A DNA stretch of 64,000 bases, taken from assembly GCF_025847205.1 (NCBI RefSeq), contig NZ_JAOYTH010000007.1:248001-312000 (forward strand). Direction: 5' to 3'. This document shows positions 9,664 through 19,317 of this stretch, piece after piece. A program made the translations under genes and the position numbers. The notes under the pieces were generated by a model. The model worked only from the letters and a program-made list of their open reading frames with translations. It did no database searches and was not told the origin of the DNA. The DNA comes from Pararhizobium sp. YC-54. Its GTDB lineage: Bacteria > Pseudomonadota > Alphaproteobacteria > Rhizobiales > Rhizobiaceae. Positions within the stretch are counted from its first letter, which is position 1; every line of letters begins with the position of its first letter.

Positions 9664-10521
9664 ATGATCAAGAATTTCTGGATTGGCCACGCGCGCTTGG
9701 CCTTGAGCCTGGCTCTGCCCCTGGCGTCGTGCCTGATCGATGTCTCGGGTTTCGTTTCGACGGCGCAGGCGCAGCAGGTCTCCGCTAACGAGCGCAAAGG
9801 CATCGACATCTCCGGCAAGTGGCGTGGCACGCGCGGCCTGGTAACCAAGGGTGACGACGGCAAGATCATCTTCCTTTACGGCGAGGTGCAGCCCTCCGTT
9901 GTCTGCTCGCCGCTGCAGGTCTGCGACATCGAATTGCAGCCAGGCGAGGTGGTTCGCGATGTGCTGGTCGGGGACACCGTGCGCTGGAAGGTCGAACCTG
10001 CAACCTCCGGCGCTGCCGGCGGGCAGGCGATTCATCTGATCGTCAAGCCGTCCGAGCCGGGCCTGGTGACCTCCATGGTCGTGACGACGTCGCGGCGCAC
10101 CTATCACATCCAGCTCAAATCCCATCCGACCCAGTATATGGCGCGCGTCGGCTTCGAATACCCGGAAGACGTCTCAGCCAAGCTCGCCGATATCAACGCC
10201 CGACTGGAAGCGAGCACAATTCCCGGCGCGAACGTGCCGGCCGAACAGTTGAGCTTTTCCTACTCGGTTTCCGGGCGCGCCGGCTGGCGGCCGACACGCG
10301 TCTATACCGACGGGGAGAAGACATACATCCAGTTCCCGCGCCGGATCTCCGGCCAGGATGCACCGGTCCTGTTCGTTGTCTCCGGCGGCCAGAACCGCAT
10401 CGTCAATTATCGCATGAAGAACGACATGATGATCGTCGACTACAACGTCGACAAGGCTGTCCTGGTTTCCGGCGTCGGTTGGAAACAGGAGAAGGTGACG
10501 ATCAAGCGGGGAGGGCGGTAA
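9664..10521 (+). CDS. trbG: TrbG mating-pair-formation protein (VirB9 family)
   Basis: TrbG is the periplasmic/outer-membrane core-complex protein related to VirB9. It has 285 residues with an N-terminal signal segment (residues about 10-38, ending AQAQQ). The body is beta-rich, with the VirB9-like [17 protein letters not shown] and [11 protein letters not shown] stretches. Its TAA stop shares its last base with the ATG of trbH (TAATG), indicating translational coupling. Confidence 0.95.
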   Translation: MIKNFWIGHARLALSLALPLASCLIDVSGFVSTAQAQQVSANERKGIDISGKWRGTRGLVTKGDDGKIIFLYGEVQPSVVCSPLQVCDIELQPGEVVRDVLVGDTVRWKVEPATSGAAGGQAIHLIVKPSEPGLVTSMVVTTSRRTYHIQLKSHPTQYMARVGFEYPEDVSAKLADINARLEASTIPGANVPAEQLSFSYSVSGRAGWRPTRVYTDGEKTYIQFPRRISGQDAPVLFVVSGGQNRIVNYRMKNDMMIVDYNVDKAVLVSGVGWKQEKVTIKRGGR

Positions 10522-10976
10522 TGCGTTCCTTTCAGATCTCTATCACCCGCCGGCTTATCATCGCCGGCGTTTCCGCCTTGCTCCTGTCCGGATGCCAGAC
10601 TGCAGGCAGCGACGGACTTGTGGTGAGCGATGCCCCGCCAGAGATCTCCGGTCCGGCCGCGAGTGCGATCGCTGGCGATATGGTCAGCCGGCTCGCTGAA
10701 GAGATCGGACAAGGTAAGGCGACCGTGGCGCTAAAGCCTGACGGTTCTCCCTTTGGCCAAGCGCTCGAGGCGGCGCTGAAGGGCTGGGGCTATGCTGTTG
10801 TCACCGACCAGAAGCCTGATCAGAAGATCATTCCGCTTGCCTATGTGATCGTGCCGTTTGAGGGTCAGGTGCTTGCCCGCCTGTCGACGGCGAACGTTGA
10901 GCTCGGGCGCGCATACACCGTCACGGCAAACGGGGCAACGCCGGCAAGCGCTTTGTCGCTCCTGAAGCGCGGGTGA
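10521..10976 (+). CDS. trbH: TrbH outer-membrane lipoprotein (VirB7-like role)
   Basis: TrbH is a 151-residue lipoprotein of the Trb apparatus. The N terminus has a basic region, a hydrophobic core and the lipobox LLSGC at residues about 22-26, so it should be lipidated on Cys26. It sits between trbG and trbI, where VirB7-type lipoproteins stabilise the outer-membrane core complex. Confidence 0.9.
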   Translation: MRSFQISITRRLIIAGVSALLLSGCQTAGSDGLVVSDAPPEISGPAASAIAGDMVSRLAEEIGQGKATVALKPDGSPFGQALEAALKGWGYAVVTDQKPDQKIIPLAYVIVPFEGQVLARLSTANVELGRAYTVTANGATPASALSLLKRG

Positions 10977-10988
10977 GGGGAAGGGATT

Positions 10989-12296
10989 ATGGTACAATCG
11001 CTGAAACTTGGCGGCGCTACCAACGAGGAAGCGCAATCCGGCATGCGGCGGATCAACCGCCTGCCAATCATTATCGTCATCGTTCTCCTGGTGGCGTTCC
11101 TCGGCATTATCTTCTACGGCCTGACCTCCCGCGGAATGTTCTTTATTACAGACGCAGGGCTGGAGACCAATCCGGGTACGCCGGCTTCCACCTTTGCCGA
11201 TCAGATCAAGCGGGGTGTGACTGACGGCATTATCGGTGATCCCGAGAGCCAGGTGACCTACCAGCCAACACCGGTCGAGAAAAAGGAAGAGCGGGTCACA
11301 AACCCGTTTCCGACACAGCAGACGACCGTCGAGGAGCAAAAACCAGAGCTGGAGCCGGAGGCCGTGTGGCGGGCGCGGCTTCATCGCGAGAACCAGGAGC
11401 AATATCTGCGCGAGCAGCAGCGCCAGCGCATGGCGCGGCTGCAGGCAAATGATGCAGCCTATGATGCACCGCTGGTGATCGATCGCAGCAAACTCGAAGC
11501 GACTGCGAAGAGCAACGATCAGCGATTGGCCGACACGGACACAGCTTCATCGCCACGCGCATCCATGCCGGACCTCTATGCCGCCGCCCTGAAAAACGGT
11601 CTGCTTGGCCAGAATGACGATCAGAACGGACAGACATCGAAGGAGGACTTCTTTAATAGCGATCTGAAAGAGCTCGGCTATCTCCGCAACCGGGTCGTGC
11701 CGCAGCAATCAGCCTTCGAGCTCAAGCGCGGCTCCGTCATTCCGGCGACGCTAATCACCGGGATTAATTCCGATCTTCCCGGACGTATCACCGCGCAAGT
11801 TAGCCAAAACGTCTATGACAGCGCCACCGGGCATCGCCTGCTCATTCCCCAAGGCGCCAAGCTGTTCGGACGCTACGACAGTAAAGTGTCCTTCGGCCAG
11901 AGCCGCGTTCTTGTCGTCTGGACCGACCTGATATTCCCGAACGGTTCGACGCTGCAAATTGGCGGTATGGCCGGCACGGATGCGCAGGGCTATGGCGGGT
12001 TCAACGACAAGGTCAACAATCACTACCTGCGGACGTTCGGATCGGCGGCGCTGATCGCGTTGATCGGAACGGGGATTGATGCGTCGATGCCGGAGAGTTC
12101 GACGCTGACAACGCAGGAGACCGCCTCGGATGCGGCCCGGCGGAATTTTGCGGAAAGCTTCGGCCGCGTTGCGGAGCAGACGATCAGCAAGAATCTCAAC
12201 GTCCAGCCGACACTTGAGATCCGGCCTGGCTACAAGTTCAACGTGCTGGTTGATCAGGACATCGAATTCCCTCGAGAATTCAAATTTGGGCATTGA
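10989..12296 (+). CDS. trbI: TrbI mating-pair-formation protein (VirB10 family)
   Basis: TrbI is the VirB10-type protein that spans the envelope and forms the channel core. The 435 residues have a cytoplasmic N terminus, one membrane span at about 20-42 (LPIIIVIVLLVAFLGIIFYG), a Pro/Glu-rich linker, and the conserved C-terminal beta-barrel domain (LKRGSVIPATLITGINSDLP, YDSATGHRLLIPQG, YKFNVLVDQDIEF). It ends the trb operon. The next gene, 62 bp on, is convergent and not part of the transfer system. Confidence 0.96.
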   Translation: MVQSLKLGGATNEEAQSGMRRINRLPIIIVIVLLVAFLGIIFYGLTSRGMFFITDAGLETNPGTPASTFADQIKRGVTDGIIGDPESQVTYQPTPVEKKEERVTNPFPTQQTTVEEQKPELEPEAVWRARLHRENQEQYLREQQRQRMARLQANDAAYDAPLVIDRSKLEATAKSNDQRLADTDTASSPRASMPDLYAAALKNGLLGQNDDQNGQTSKEDFFNSDLKELGYLRNRVVPQQSAFELKRGSVIPATLITGINSDLPGRITAQVSQNVYDSATGHRLLIPQGAKLFGRYDSKVSFGQSRVLVVWTDLIFPNGSTLQIGGMAGTDAQGYGGFNDKVNNHYLRTFGSAALIALIGTGIDASMPESSTLTTQETASDAARRNFAESFGRVAEQTISKNLNVQPTLEIRPGYKFNVLVDQDIEFPREFKFGH

Positions 12297-12358
12297 AGAT
12301 TATGCGTGCTCGATTGAGCAGATGGTCCATCTAAGGCGCAGCTCTTCGTAATACTTGC

Positions 12359-13036
12359 TTACGCAAACTTACGGTCCGCCAGTTCCTCTACACGCTTCCA
12401 GCAATACTTTATGTAGTTGCGCTTGATGGAGCCCACAGCGTCTACGTCGTTTTCACGAGCCGCAGTTAGTAAGTCTGTCAACTCTGCCTGAAGGAGGCGG
12501 ACAGCGTCTGCCCAGACATCCTGCGACACGTCATACCATGCTCTAGCTGCTCGAAAATATAGATTGTGCCATATCGCGAGGAACGTTTTGTTCTGGATGA
12601 TGTCGCTCACTGCGAAATGTAGCTCGTGGTTGATCCTCCAATGTTCATTCAAGTCCACGGAGTCCATCAACGAGTTTGACCTAGCAAGTAGGCGCTCCAG
12701 AGCAGCAGCATCTTGTTGAGTAATCTCTCTGGTCTGCATCCGGCCAAAAAGTTGAGCCATTTCCACACGTAAACTGTAGACCTCGCGCAGATCTTCCGCG
12801 TCCAACGTCGTGACGAATGTTCCAATGCCGTTACGAACTTCGACCAGGCCCTCGATAGAAAGCCTCTGCAGAGCTTCGCGTATTGGGGTTCGGCTCACGT
12901 TGAACTCTGTTGCAAGCTCACTTTCCCGGAGCATCGTCCCTGGCTGGTATTCTAGCAAGCAGATCCTATCGCGCAGGAGATCGTGAATGTCAGCGGCGCC
13001 AATCCGCCTCACTTCAATTTCGTCAGCATTGGCCAT
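12359..13036 (-). CDS. GntR/FadR-family (FCD) transcriptional regulator
   Basis: This is a FadR-subfamily GntR regulator of 225 residues, distal gene of the Pot-type transporter/M24/nitrilase operon (unit 1). The N-terminal winged helix carries ESELATEFNVSRTPIREAL and a wing (GLVEVRNGIGTFVT); the C-terminal all-helical FCD ligand domain covers about residues 85-215. The ATG at 13036 is preferred to a GTG at 13057 because GAAAG lies 8 nt upstream. Ligand unknown; small carboxylates or amino acids are typical for this family. Its probable site is the TGTATACA palindrome in front of the operon (20432-20439). Confidence 0.85.
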   Translation of the reverse strand: MANADEIEVRRIGAADIHDLLRDRICLLEYQPGTMLRESELATEFNVSRTPIREALQRLSIEGLVEVRNGIGTFVTTLDAEDLREVYSLRVEMAQLFGRMQTREITQQDAAALERLLARSNSLMDSVDLNEHWRINHELHFAVSDIIQNKTFLAIWHNLYFRAARAWYDVSQDVWADAVRLLQAELTDLLTAARENDVDAVGSIKRNYIKYCWKRVEELADRKFA

Positions 13037-13108
13037 ATCTGCATCTTTCAAATACACTGGCGCAGATGGCTAGCTCCCGTTCCAGGATACCGACGGCAAT
13101 CTGCTGGT

Positions 13109-13888
13109 TCACGAGGTCGATTGCAACTTTCCGTGAACCACTGCAAGCGCTCCAGACCATGGTGCAAAACATTTTTTCTTCAAGAGATAGTCTAGGCCAA
13201 GCTTTGTATAGGTACCGTCGGTAGCAATACCGTCAGAAATTCCCTGCAACGATATGCCTGGACATGTAAGCGCGTTGGCGGCCGCGCCCGAGACGTTCCC
13301 CGCTACAATGTCGCGCGCGTGCTCTGCGCTAAGCCCCTGCTCGACAAACCAATCTTGAAGGGTGTCCATGAACCTGTACATCCAGCCAGACAGGCACGCC
13401 CCGATCATCGAGAGTTCAAATTGGTCCTCGGTTTCAAATGGAAGTACTTTCCCCGCTTTGGCCAGCACCGCTTCGACGCGCGCATCGCTTGGATAAATGG
13501 GAAACAAGCCACCACTGATGACGCCCACATAGCTTGAGGGCATCACCCTGACCACCGTCGCCTCGGTGCCCAGCGTTGTTCGAAGAACCGAGATCGGCAG
13601 GCCCGCCACGGCGGAGAGAAGAACCTGCTCTGCCCGGACCTTTATGATAGGTAGGGTGGCGGAAAGTTGCTCAGGTCGAACGGCCAACAATAACCACTGC
13701 GACCGATTGAGCAGGTCGTCTTCATCCTCAGCCACCACGCAGCCATGATCATCGGCGAGTTTTGCCGCCTTTCTCCTGCTGTAAGGTGAAAGCAGAATAG
13801 CACCCTTATGGCCGCCATTCCTCAACGCCGATATGAAGTAAGCTGCGAAGTCTCCAGTCCCAATTACCCCGAGAGTTGGATCGGTCAT
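13109..13888 (-). CDS. ProC-like NAD(P)-dependent dehydrogenase/reductase
   Basis: The 259-residue protein resembles the pyrroline-5-carboxylate reductase superfamily. An N-terminal Rossmann motif GVIGTGDFAAYF (residues 6-17) and a ProC-like LLAVRPEQL and VMPSS core precede an all-helical C-terminal domain. True ProC proteins have a slightly different C-terminal helix signature, so the substrate may be another imine or amino acid. In the operon it follows the permeases after 22 bp. By analogy with unit 2, which has an aspartate-dehydrogenase-like gene, it may release or fix ammonia from the imported compound. Confidence 0.7.
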   Translation of the reverse strand: MTDPTLGVIGTGDFAAYFISALRNGGHKGAILLSPYSRRKAAKLADDHGCVVAEDEDDLLNRSQWLLLAVRPEQLSATLPIIKVRAEQVLLSAVAGLPISVLRTTLGTEATVVRVMPSSYVGVISGGLFPIYPSDARVEAVLAKAGKVLPFETEDQFELSMIGACLSGWMYRFMDTLQDWFVEQGLSAEHARDIVAGNVSGAAANALTCPGISLQGISDGIATDGTYTKLGLDYLLKKKCFAPWSGALAVVHGKLQSTS

Positions 13889-13910
13889 GTCGGTGCTCCT
13901 AGCGTTGAAT

Positions 13911-14825
13911 TTAAGACGGGGCTAAGCCCCTTATGCGCTCCGACCGCCGCCGCAACAGTTCCATGACTGTCAGGAGCAGTATCGACAGGCACACGAGGAT
14001 GCTCGCTACAGCCAGTATCGAAGGGGAAATCTGCTCGCGGATACCCGACCACATCTGACGCGGGATCGTGCGTTGTTCAAAGTCGGTCAGGAATATGACC
14101 GCCACCACTTCATCGAACGAGGTTCCGAACGCGAACAGCGCGCCCGAGATCACGCCTGGCATGATCAACGGCATGATGATCCTGAAAAACACGACATGCG
14201 GCCGAGCACCAAGCATTTGAGCCGCACGGATCAGACTGCGGTCGAAACCGCTCATGGCCGCAGTCACCGTAATGACAACGAACGGTGTGCCCAAGACCGT
14301 GTGCGCGAGGACAATTCCAAGGTAGGTGTTTGTCAGGCCGATCCGAGCGAAAAGGAAGAATATGCTGGCGGACGTCACAATGATCGGCACGATAATGGGA
14401 GATATCAGGATCGCAGTGATCAGACGATTTGCGGGCATCGATTCCTGAGACAGTCCGAGCGCTGCCAGCGTTCCGAGGATCGTGGACAACACGGTGGCCC
14501 CGATGGCGATCAGGAAGCTGTTCTTGGCCGAATGAATCCACTGGCTGTTCTGCCATACGTCGGACAACCACGCCCAGCTAGCAAAGGGAAGGGTCGGATC
14601 GACCATTCCGTTTTGGAAGACGTCACGATACCACCGCAAGGAAAACGCCGCGGGGTCCAGGCTCAGCATGCCGTGGGTAAATGTGAAGTAGGGCTCTGCG
14701 TTGAAAGACAGCGGAACGATGATGAGGACTGGGAGGACGAGGAACAGAAGGACCAGTATGCAGAACAGCCTGAAAAGGTAGTACCAGAGGCGTTCGAACG
14801 GACCGGCGTAGACGGGCAAACTCAT
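13911..14825 (-). CDS. ABC transporter permease, PotC type
   Basis: This is an inner-membrane permease of a polyamine/opine/thiamine-type ABC importer (PotC side), 304 residues. It has about six hydrophobic segments and the permease EAA-type loop near the C-terminal half (RAAQMLGARPHVVFFRIIMP). ATG 14825 is preferred because GAGGTG lies just upstream; an alternative ATG at 14837 overlaps the stop of the upstream permease. It belongs to unit 1 with the ATPase and binding protein. Confidence 0.88.
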   Translation of the reverse strand: MSLPVYAGPFERLWYYLFRLFCILVLLFLVLPVLIIVPLSFNAEPYFTFTHGMLSLDPAAFSLRWYRDVFQNGMVDPTLPFASWAWLSDVWQNSQWIHSAKNSFLIAIGATVLSTILGTLAALGLSQESMPANRLITAILISPIIVPIIVTSASIFFLFARIGLTNTYLGIVLAHTVLGTPFVVITVTAAMSGFDRSLIRAAQMLGARPHVVFFRIIMPLIMPGVISGALFAFGTSFDEVVAVIFLTDFEQRTIPRQMWSGIREQISPSILAVASILVCLSILLLTVMELLRRRSERIRGLAPS

Positions 14826-14833
14826 TTCACACC

Positions 14834-16078
14834 TCATCCAAGCTTCAGGCCATCGACCTTGGCAAGTCGATTATAGGCCCAGTACAAGATCAGGACGCTC
14901 AGGAGGAGCAACGCTGAAAGCGCCGCGGCCAACCCCCAGTTCAACGATTTCTGGACGTGATGCGCGATGATATTGGAGATCAGCGTGCCGCTCTCCCCAC
15001 CTACCAGCGCCGGGGTGATGTAGTACCCAAGAGACAGGATGAAGACGAGCAAGCACCCTGCGGCCACGCCGGGTTTCGTCTGCGGGAGATAGACTCGAAC
15101 GAAGGCTGTCAGCTGGTTGGCTCCCAGTGACCTTGCCGCGCGGAGATAGCTCGGCGGAATTGTTTTCATGACCGAGTAGAGGGGCAGTATCATGAACGGC
15201 AACAGGATGTGGGTCATGGCGATGACCGTCCCGACGCTGTTGAAAATAAGCGGCAGGCGATTGCCATCGCCCACCGCGCCTGCCCACACCAGCAAGGAGT
15301 TTATCACTCCCTGGTTTTGGAGCAGGACGATCCAGGCGGTGGTACGCACCAATAGCGAAGTCCAGAATGGGAGCAGGACGAAGATCATGAGGACGTTGGC
15401 ATAGCGAAGCGGCAATGCGGAAAGCCAGTAGGCGACAGGAAAGCCGAGCAACAGGCAGATGAGTGTCACAATCGCGCCAATGGCGAATGTTCGCAGAAAG
15501 AGCGGCGCATATATCCGCCTATCCTCAGGTTGCAGGCTGATTTCTGCGTGACCGTCGCTCAGGAGATCGACAGCCGTCAGATAGAAACGACCTGTGTATT
15601 CGGGCGTGAGATTCTGCAATGCCTGCCAAGTTTCGGAATTCGACCATTTAGGATCGAGCTTATCGAGAGCCTGTTTGTAGGGCGGATCGATGTCATCCAG
15701 ATTTCGGCCGAGCTTCATTATCAAGCTACGGGCACCGGACACCTCCATGTTGACGGCGTTCGCAATGCTTCCGATCGTTTTGCGTGCCTGGGCGGACGTG
15801 AGGTCCTGCACGAGAGCGGCATACACGTTTTCATCGGGCAGGTCCGTCCCGCTCCATGAAGAGATCGTAGCCGCGGTCGCAGGCATCTCCCGAGCGAAGT
15901 CAGGGCTGTAAAAGCTCCTCGTAAGCATGCTGGCGATCGGCACGAGGAATGTGATGAGCACAAACAGCAACAACGGTGCTACAAGCAGCACGGCACGAAA
16001 TTTCTGAAGCCGGAGCGCGGTCGATAGCTGCTTCTTGAGGACTGCCTTATCCTCTACTGAAACGACGTGATCAGACAT
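14834..16078 (-). CDS. ABC transporter permease, PotB type, with long periplasmic loop
   Basis: This is the second permease of the unit 1 importer, 414 residues. The first membrane span (about residues 28-52) is followed by an unusually long soluble stretch of about 120 residues, presumably periplasmic, before the remaining five spans. The EAA loop (YLRAARSLGANQLTAFVRVY) is clear. The ATG at 16078 overlaps the ATPase stop by 8 bp (ATGTCTGA). A longer in-frame reading to 16144 would overlap the ATPase gene and is not supported. The large loop may contact the binding protein. Confidence 0.88.
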   Translation of the reverse strand: MSDHVVSVEDKAVLKKQLSTALRLQKFRAVLLVAPLLLFVLITFLVPIASMLTRSFYSPDFAREMPATAATISSWSGTDLPDENVYAALVQDLTSAQARKTIGSIANAVNMEVSGARSLIMKLGRNLDDIDPPYKQALDKLDPKWSNSETWQALQNLTPEYTGRFYLTAVDLLSDGHAEISLQPEDRRIYAPLFLRTFAIGAIVTLICLLLGFPVAYWLSALPLRYANVLMIFVLLPFWTSLLVRTTAWIVLLQNQGVINSLLVWAGAVGDGNRLPLIFNSVGTVIAMTHILLPFMILPLYSVMKTIPPSYLRAARSLGANQLTAFVRVYLPQTKPGVAAGCLLVFILSLGYYITPALVGGESGTLISNIIAHHVQKSLNWGLAAALSALLLLSVLILYWAYNRLAKVDGLKLG

Positions 16079-17264
16079 CCCCGCCACCCTGTCGTGGATT
16101 GAACGCGCGGCAATCTTCTGCTCGCCATGCGATCTGCTGAACATCGCCTTTTGCTATCGATGTCTCGTGGCCATCGTTGGCCACCTTGACCACGATCGTG
16201 CTTTGCCCATCAATAGAGAGGCGGACCCGGACGTGGTCGCCGTAATAGACCAGGTCTTCTACTGTCGCGGCCAGGGTAGGCATGCTGGCATTCTTGATGC
16301 GTGGATTGAGAACAATGCGTTCAGGGCGGATCGAAAGGATGACGGGGTGGCCTGGTCCGAGCTGATCGACCGATACCGCCTGTACGATTTCACCACCAGC
16401 AAGCCTTACGGAAACGATCTGGTTGTCGTAAACTCCGTTGACTGAACCCGAAAGCGAATTGTTCTCGCCGATGAAATCCGCGACGAACGCCGTCCGGGGT
16501 TTTTCATACAGGTCGGCCGGGGCTGACAGTTGCTGGATTACTCCGTCGTTGAACACAGCTACGCGGTTCGACATCGTCAATGCTTCACTCTGATCATGCG
16601 TAACGTAGACGATGGTTACGCCCAGTCGGTCATGCAGAGATTTGATTTCATACTGCATCTGCTCTCGGAGGCGTTTGTCCAGCGCGCCCAGAGGCTCGTC
16701 CATGAGGACGAGCTGTGGCTCGAAGACAAGGGCCCGAGCGACAGCAACGCGCTGCTGCTGGCCGCCCGACAGCTGAGCCGGACGACGGCTTCCGAGCGCA
16801 CTGAGTTCGACCATGTCCAAGGCCGACTTTACTCGACGTTCCAATTCCGCCTTAGGCATTGAGCGAACTTGAAGCGGAAATGCGAGATTTTCCGCGACCG
16901 ACATGTGGGGGAACAGCGCGTAGTTCTGAAAAACCATTCCGATCCCACGCTTGTCGGGTGCGAGGCGATTGATGTTGCGGCCGTTTAGGATGATTTCGCC
17001 ATGCGTTGCAGGCTCGAAGCCCGCAAGCATCATTAATGTCGTCGTCTTTCCGGAGCCTGATGGTCCCAGCAAGGTGAGGAATTCCCCCCGCATGACGTCA
17101 AGGTTGAGATTCCGCACGATCAAACGTTCAGCATCGTACGTTTTCTGGACATTCACGAACCGGACGATTGATCCGTCCGCCTCGTGCGCGCCGTTGTGCG
17201 TTCTGTCTTGCCGAACGGCGTTGCCTAGGTCAGCCAAGTTTGTCTCCAGTTTTTTGTGCCACAC
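16071..17264 (-). CDS. ABC transporter ATP-binding protein, PotA/FbpC type
   Basis: This is the cytoplasmic ATPase of the unit 1 importer, about 397 residues. It shows Walker A GPSGSGKTTT, Q-loop, signature LSGGQQQRVAVARAL, Walker B LVLMDEPLGALD and the switch His in VTHDQ, followed by a C-terminal TOBE-like regulatory domain of about 120 residues. The start is uncertain: GTG at 17264 gives the longest protein, while TTG at 17237 has a better GGAG ribosome site six bases upstream. Substrate class (polyamine, opine-like or betaine-like) cannot be resolved from the ATPase. Confidence 0.9.
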   Translation of the reverse strand: MWHKKLETNLADLGNAVRQDRTHNGAHEADGSIVRFVNVQKTYDAERLIVRNLNLDVMRGEFLTLLGPSGSGKTTTLMMLAGFEPATHGEIILNGRNINRLAPDKRGIGMVFQNYALFPHMSVAENLAFPLQVRSMPKAELERRVKSALDMVELSALGSRRPAQLSGGQQQRVAVARALVFEPQLVLMDEPLGALDKRLREQMQYEIKSLHDRLGVTIVYVTHDQSEALTMSNRVAVFNDGVIQQLSAPADLYEKPRTAFVADFIGENNSLSGSVNGVYDNQIVSVRLAGGEIVQAVSVDQLGPGHPVILSIRPERIVLNPRIKNASMPTLAATVEDLVYYGDHVRVRLSIDGQSTIVVKVANDGHETSIAKGDVQQIAWRAEDCRAFNPRQGGGDV

Positions 17265-17315
17265 GCTTATCGATGCGGGTTTGTCGTGGCACGCTTCCCC
17301 ATGGTGGTGGACACC

Positions 17316-18110
17316 CTATTGTATGAAGTCGGTGAAGTCTCGCAGACGCATGCGGTCCTCAAGATATGGCAGAACCTTGCGCGCTCGGGTTATCTCGGCT
17401 TTGTCCAGCGTAGCCTCGATCAACCCATCGCTTGCTCCGGCACGCTCCAAGTCCTTGCCGGACGGGCCGACGATGCAACTCGCTCCGAGATATGAAAGAT
17501 TGTTTTCTTCACCTGAGTGGTTGGCGTAGGCAACAAAAATACCGCTTTCAAAAGCGCGAGTAGGAACAACTTGATGCGCTACAATGCCCCATTGCTGGGT
17601 CAGAGCCGTTGGAACGACCACGAGGTCGGCACCTTGCAGTGCCGCCGATCGCAGGATTTCGGGGAACTCCACCTCGTAGCAAATTGCGACTGCGATCTTC
17701 CAATTCTCGATCGCGAAGGAGGAGAAGCCGCTCCCCGTTAGAAACAGCGAGCGCTCGTAGGCGTTCGGCAATAGCGTCTTGCGATGGTTTGCGACCACAC
17801 TCCCATCTTCGGCGACCACTGCGGCAGAATTGTAGACTCCGTCTTCAGTACGCTCCGGATAACCGTACACGATGCAGCACCGATGCGCTCGGGCGACTTC
17901 GCCGATCTTCCGGGTAAAGCTCCCGTCAGAGGCCTCGGCCAGGGTGTGGTTCATCTCTCCGCACCCGTAGCCTGATAGGAATAGTTCCGGGCAGACCACG
18001 ATCTGTGGCGCTGTCGAGGCGCTGTTCAGCGCCCCGCTCAGTTCGGTTATCCTGGCCTCGGGTGAGGGTATTGCCTGGGCCTTGGATTGAAAGACGGCGG
18101 TTCTCAGCAT
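17316..18110 (-). CDS. nitrilase-superfamily carbon-nitrogen hydrolase
   Basis: The 264-residue protein is a C-N hydrolase (amidase/carbamoylase class) with the Glu-Lys-Cys triad visible: Glu in VVCPELFLSGYG, Lys in ANHRKTLLPN and Cys in VAICYEVEFPE. Such enzymes cleave amides, N-carbamoyl amino acids or nitriles in the cytoplasm. The start at 18110 (MLRTAVFQSKAQ) fits the family; the in-frame extension to 18254 overlaps the M24 gene and reads as low-complexity sequence. It sits between the M24 hydrolase (19 bp upstream) and the ABC ATPase, so it probably acts on the M24 product or the imported solute. Confidence 0.88.
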   Translation of the reverse strand: MLRTAVFQSKAQAIPSPEARITELSGALNSASTAPQIVVCPELFLSGYGCGEMNHTLAEASDGSFTRKIGEVARAHRCCIVYGYPERTEDGVYNSAAVVAEDGSVVANHRKTLLPNAYERSLFLTGSGFSSFAIENWKIAVAICYEVEFPEILRSAALQGADLVVVPTALTQQWGIVAHQVVPTRAFESGIFVAYANHSGEENNLSYLGASCIVGPSGKDLERAGASDGLIEATLDKAEITRARKVLPYLEDRMRLRDFTDFIQ

Positions 18111-18129
18111 TTCATCCACCGGTATATCG

Positions 18130-19281
18130 TCAGGAATAGAGGACCGTGCGCGGATAGTCAGTGAGATACTCGAACCCTGTCTCAGTGACGACGATGGAAT
18201 CGCCGATGCGGCCACCCAGTCTGTCGTCGACGGTGATGCCGCCATCCACTGCAAACGTCATCCCGGCGCGAAGCACAGTCTTGTCGCCGATCTTCAGTTC
18301 CGGTGCTTCGAGATAGGCCACGCCGATGGACCGACCTGTACGGTATCCGGTCGTGTAACCTGCGGCCGCGTATGCATCGTTGGCCGCAATTGCTACGCTC
18401 TCTGCCGTCACTCCGGCGCGGATCGAGCGCAAAGCAACCTGCTGTGCATCGATTGCCGCCTGTTGCACCTTGATAGCGTCATCGCTGGCCTCTTTTACGA
18501 AGAACATGCGGTCGAAGCCAAGTTTGTACTGCTTGAATTGCGCCATGTTGCAGAAGCAGAAATAGACGGGGTCGCCTTTGGCGAGAAGCTTGGTGCTCGC
18601 CCGGCGATGGACCATAGAGGTGTCCGAGCCAGACTGCATGATCTGGAGATTGTGGATCATAGGGGACACAAAGGCCTCCCATCCCTTGTCTGTTAGAAAG
18701 CCCGCCGCCTTCCGGGTGCCGGCGGCAATGACTGCAAGGGCGGACTCGTATTCCGGCGCGCCCACTTCAAGCGACTGGTGAGCGGCGGCCATCATAGCAC
18801 CAGCGATCTGCCCGGCTTGCTTCATGACGCCGATTTCAGCGGAAGACTTGATCATCCGCATTTCGCCCAAGGTGCGGGAAACATCTTTCAATGGTACGCC
18901 GGCGAATTGGTCATCGAGGAAATTGCGGACGATGGCCGGGATGCTTCCACCTTCAACCCACAGCGCGTCAGGCGACTTGCCGATGGCGTCACGCAACACA
19001 TTCTCCCAGCGGTTGGGACCAGAATCTTCCCAGCCGCGGACATTTTCCACCCAAGTCATCTTTGAGACCATCTCACTTTCCATGAGCGGCGTGATGACGG
19101 TAGGTTCCTCATCCGGCCGGACGAGGAGGAATGTTGGTCTTCCAAATTCGACCGACAGATAGCCCCAAAAACCAGCGAGATACGCGATAGAACTCTCGTC
19201 AGTGAATATAGCCAGCTCGATGTTCTGAGCCTTAAGCTGTTCCTGTAGGACGCGCGTCCTCGCCCGTGCTTCTTCAAGCAT
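18130..19281 (-). CDS. M24-family hydrolase, creatinase/DoeA type (unit 1)
   Basis: The 383-residue protein has the two-domain M24 (pita-bread) layout: N-terminal creatinase-like domain (about 1-130) and C-terminal catalytic domain. The usual metal-ligand pattern DxG...D is not present; the corresponding strand reads GDPVYFCFCNMAQF ... FDRMFFV. A His in QSGSDTSMVHRR aligns by eye with the catalytic His232 region of Pseudomonas creatinase. This points to a metal-independent C-N hydrolase such as creatinase or ectoine hydrolase rather than a peptidase. ATG 19281 is preferred (GGAG nine bases upstream). Confidence 0.8.
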   Translation of the reverse strand: MLEEARARTRVLQEQLKAQNIELAIFTDESSIAYLAGFWGYLSVEFGRPTFLLVRPDEEPTVITPLMESEMVSKMTWVENVRGWEDSGPNRWENVLRDAIGKSPDALWVEGGSIPAIVRNFLDDQFAGVPLKDVSRTLGEMRMIKSSAEIGVMKQAGQIAGAMMAAAHQSLEVGAPEYESALAVIAAGTRKAAGFLTDKGWEAFVSPMIHNLQIMQSGSDTSMVHRRASTKLLAKGDPVYFCFCNMAQFKQYKLGFDRMFFVKEASDDAIKVQQAAIDAQQVALRSIRAGVTAESVAIAANDAYAAAGYTTGYRTGRSIGVAYLEAPELKIGDKTVLRAGMTFAVDGGITVDDRLGGRIGDSIVVTETGFEYLTDYPRTVLYS

Positions 19282-19317
19282 CGTCAAATTCTCCAGATCG
19301 GTGTGCTTCTTGTTAGT

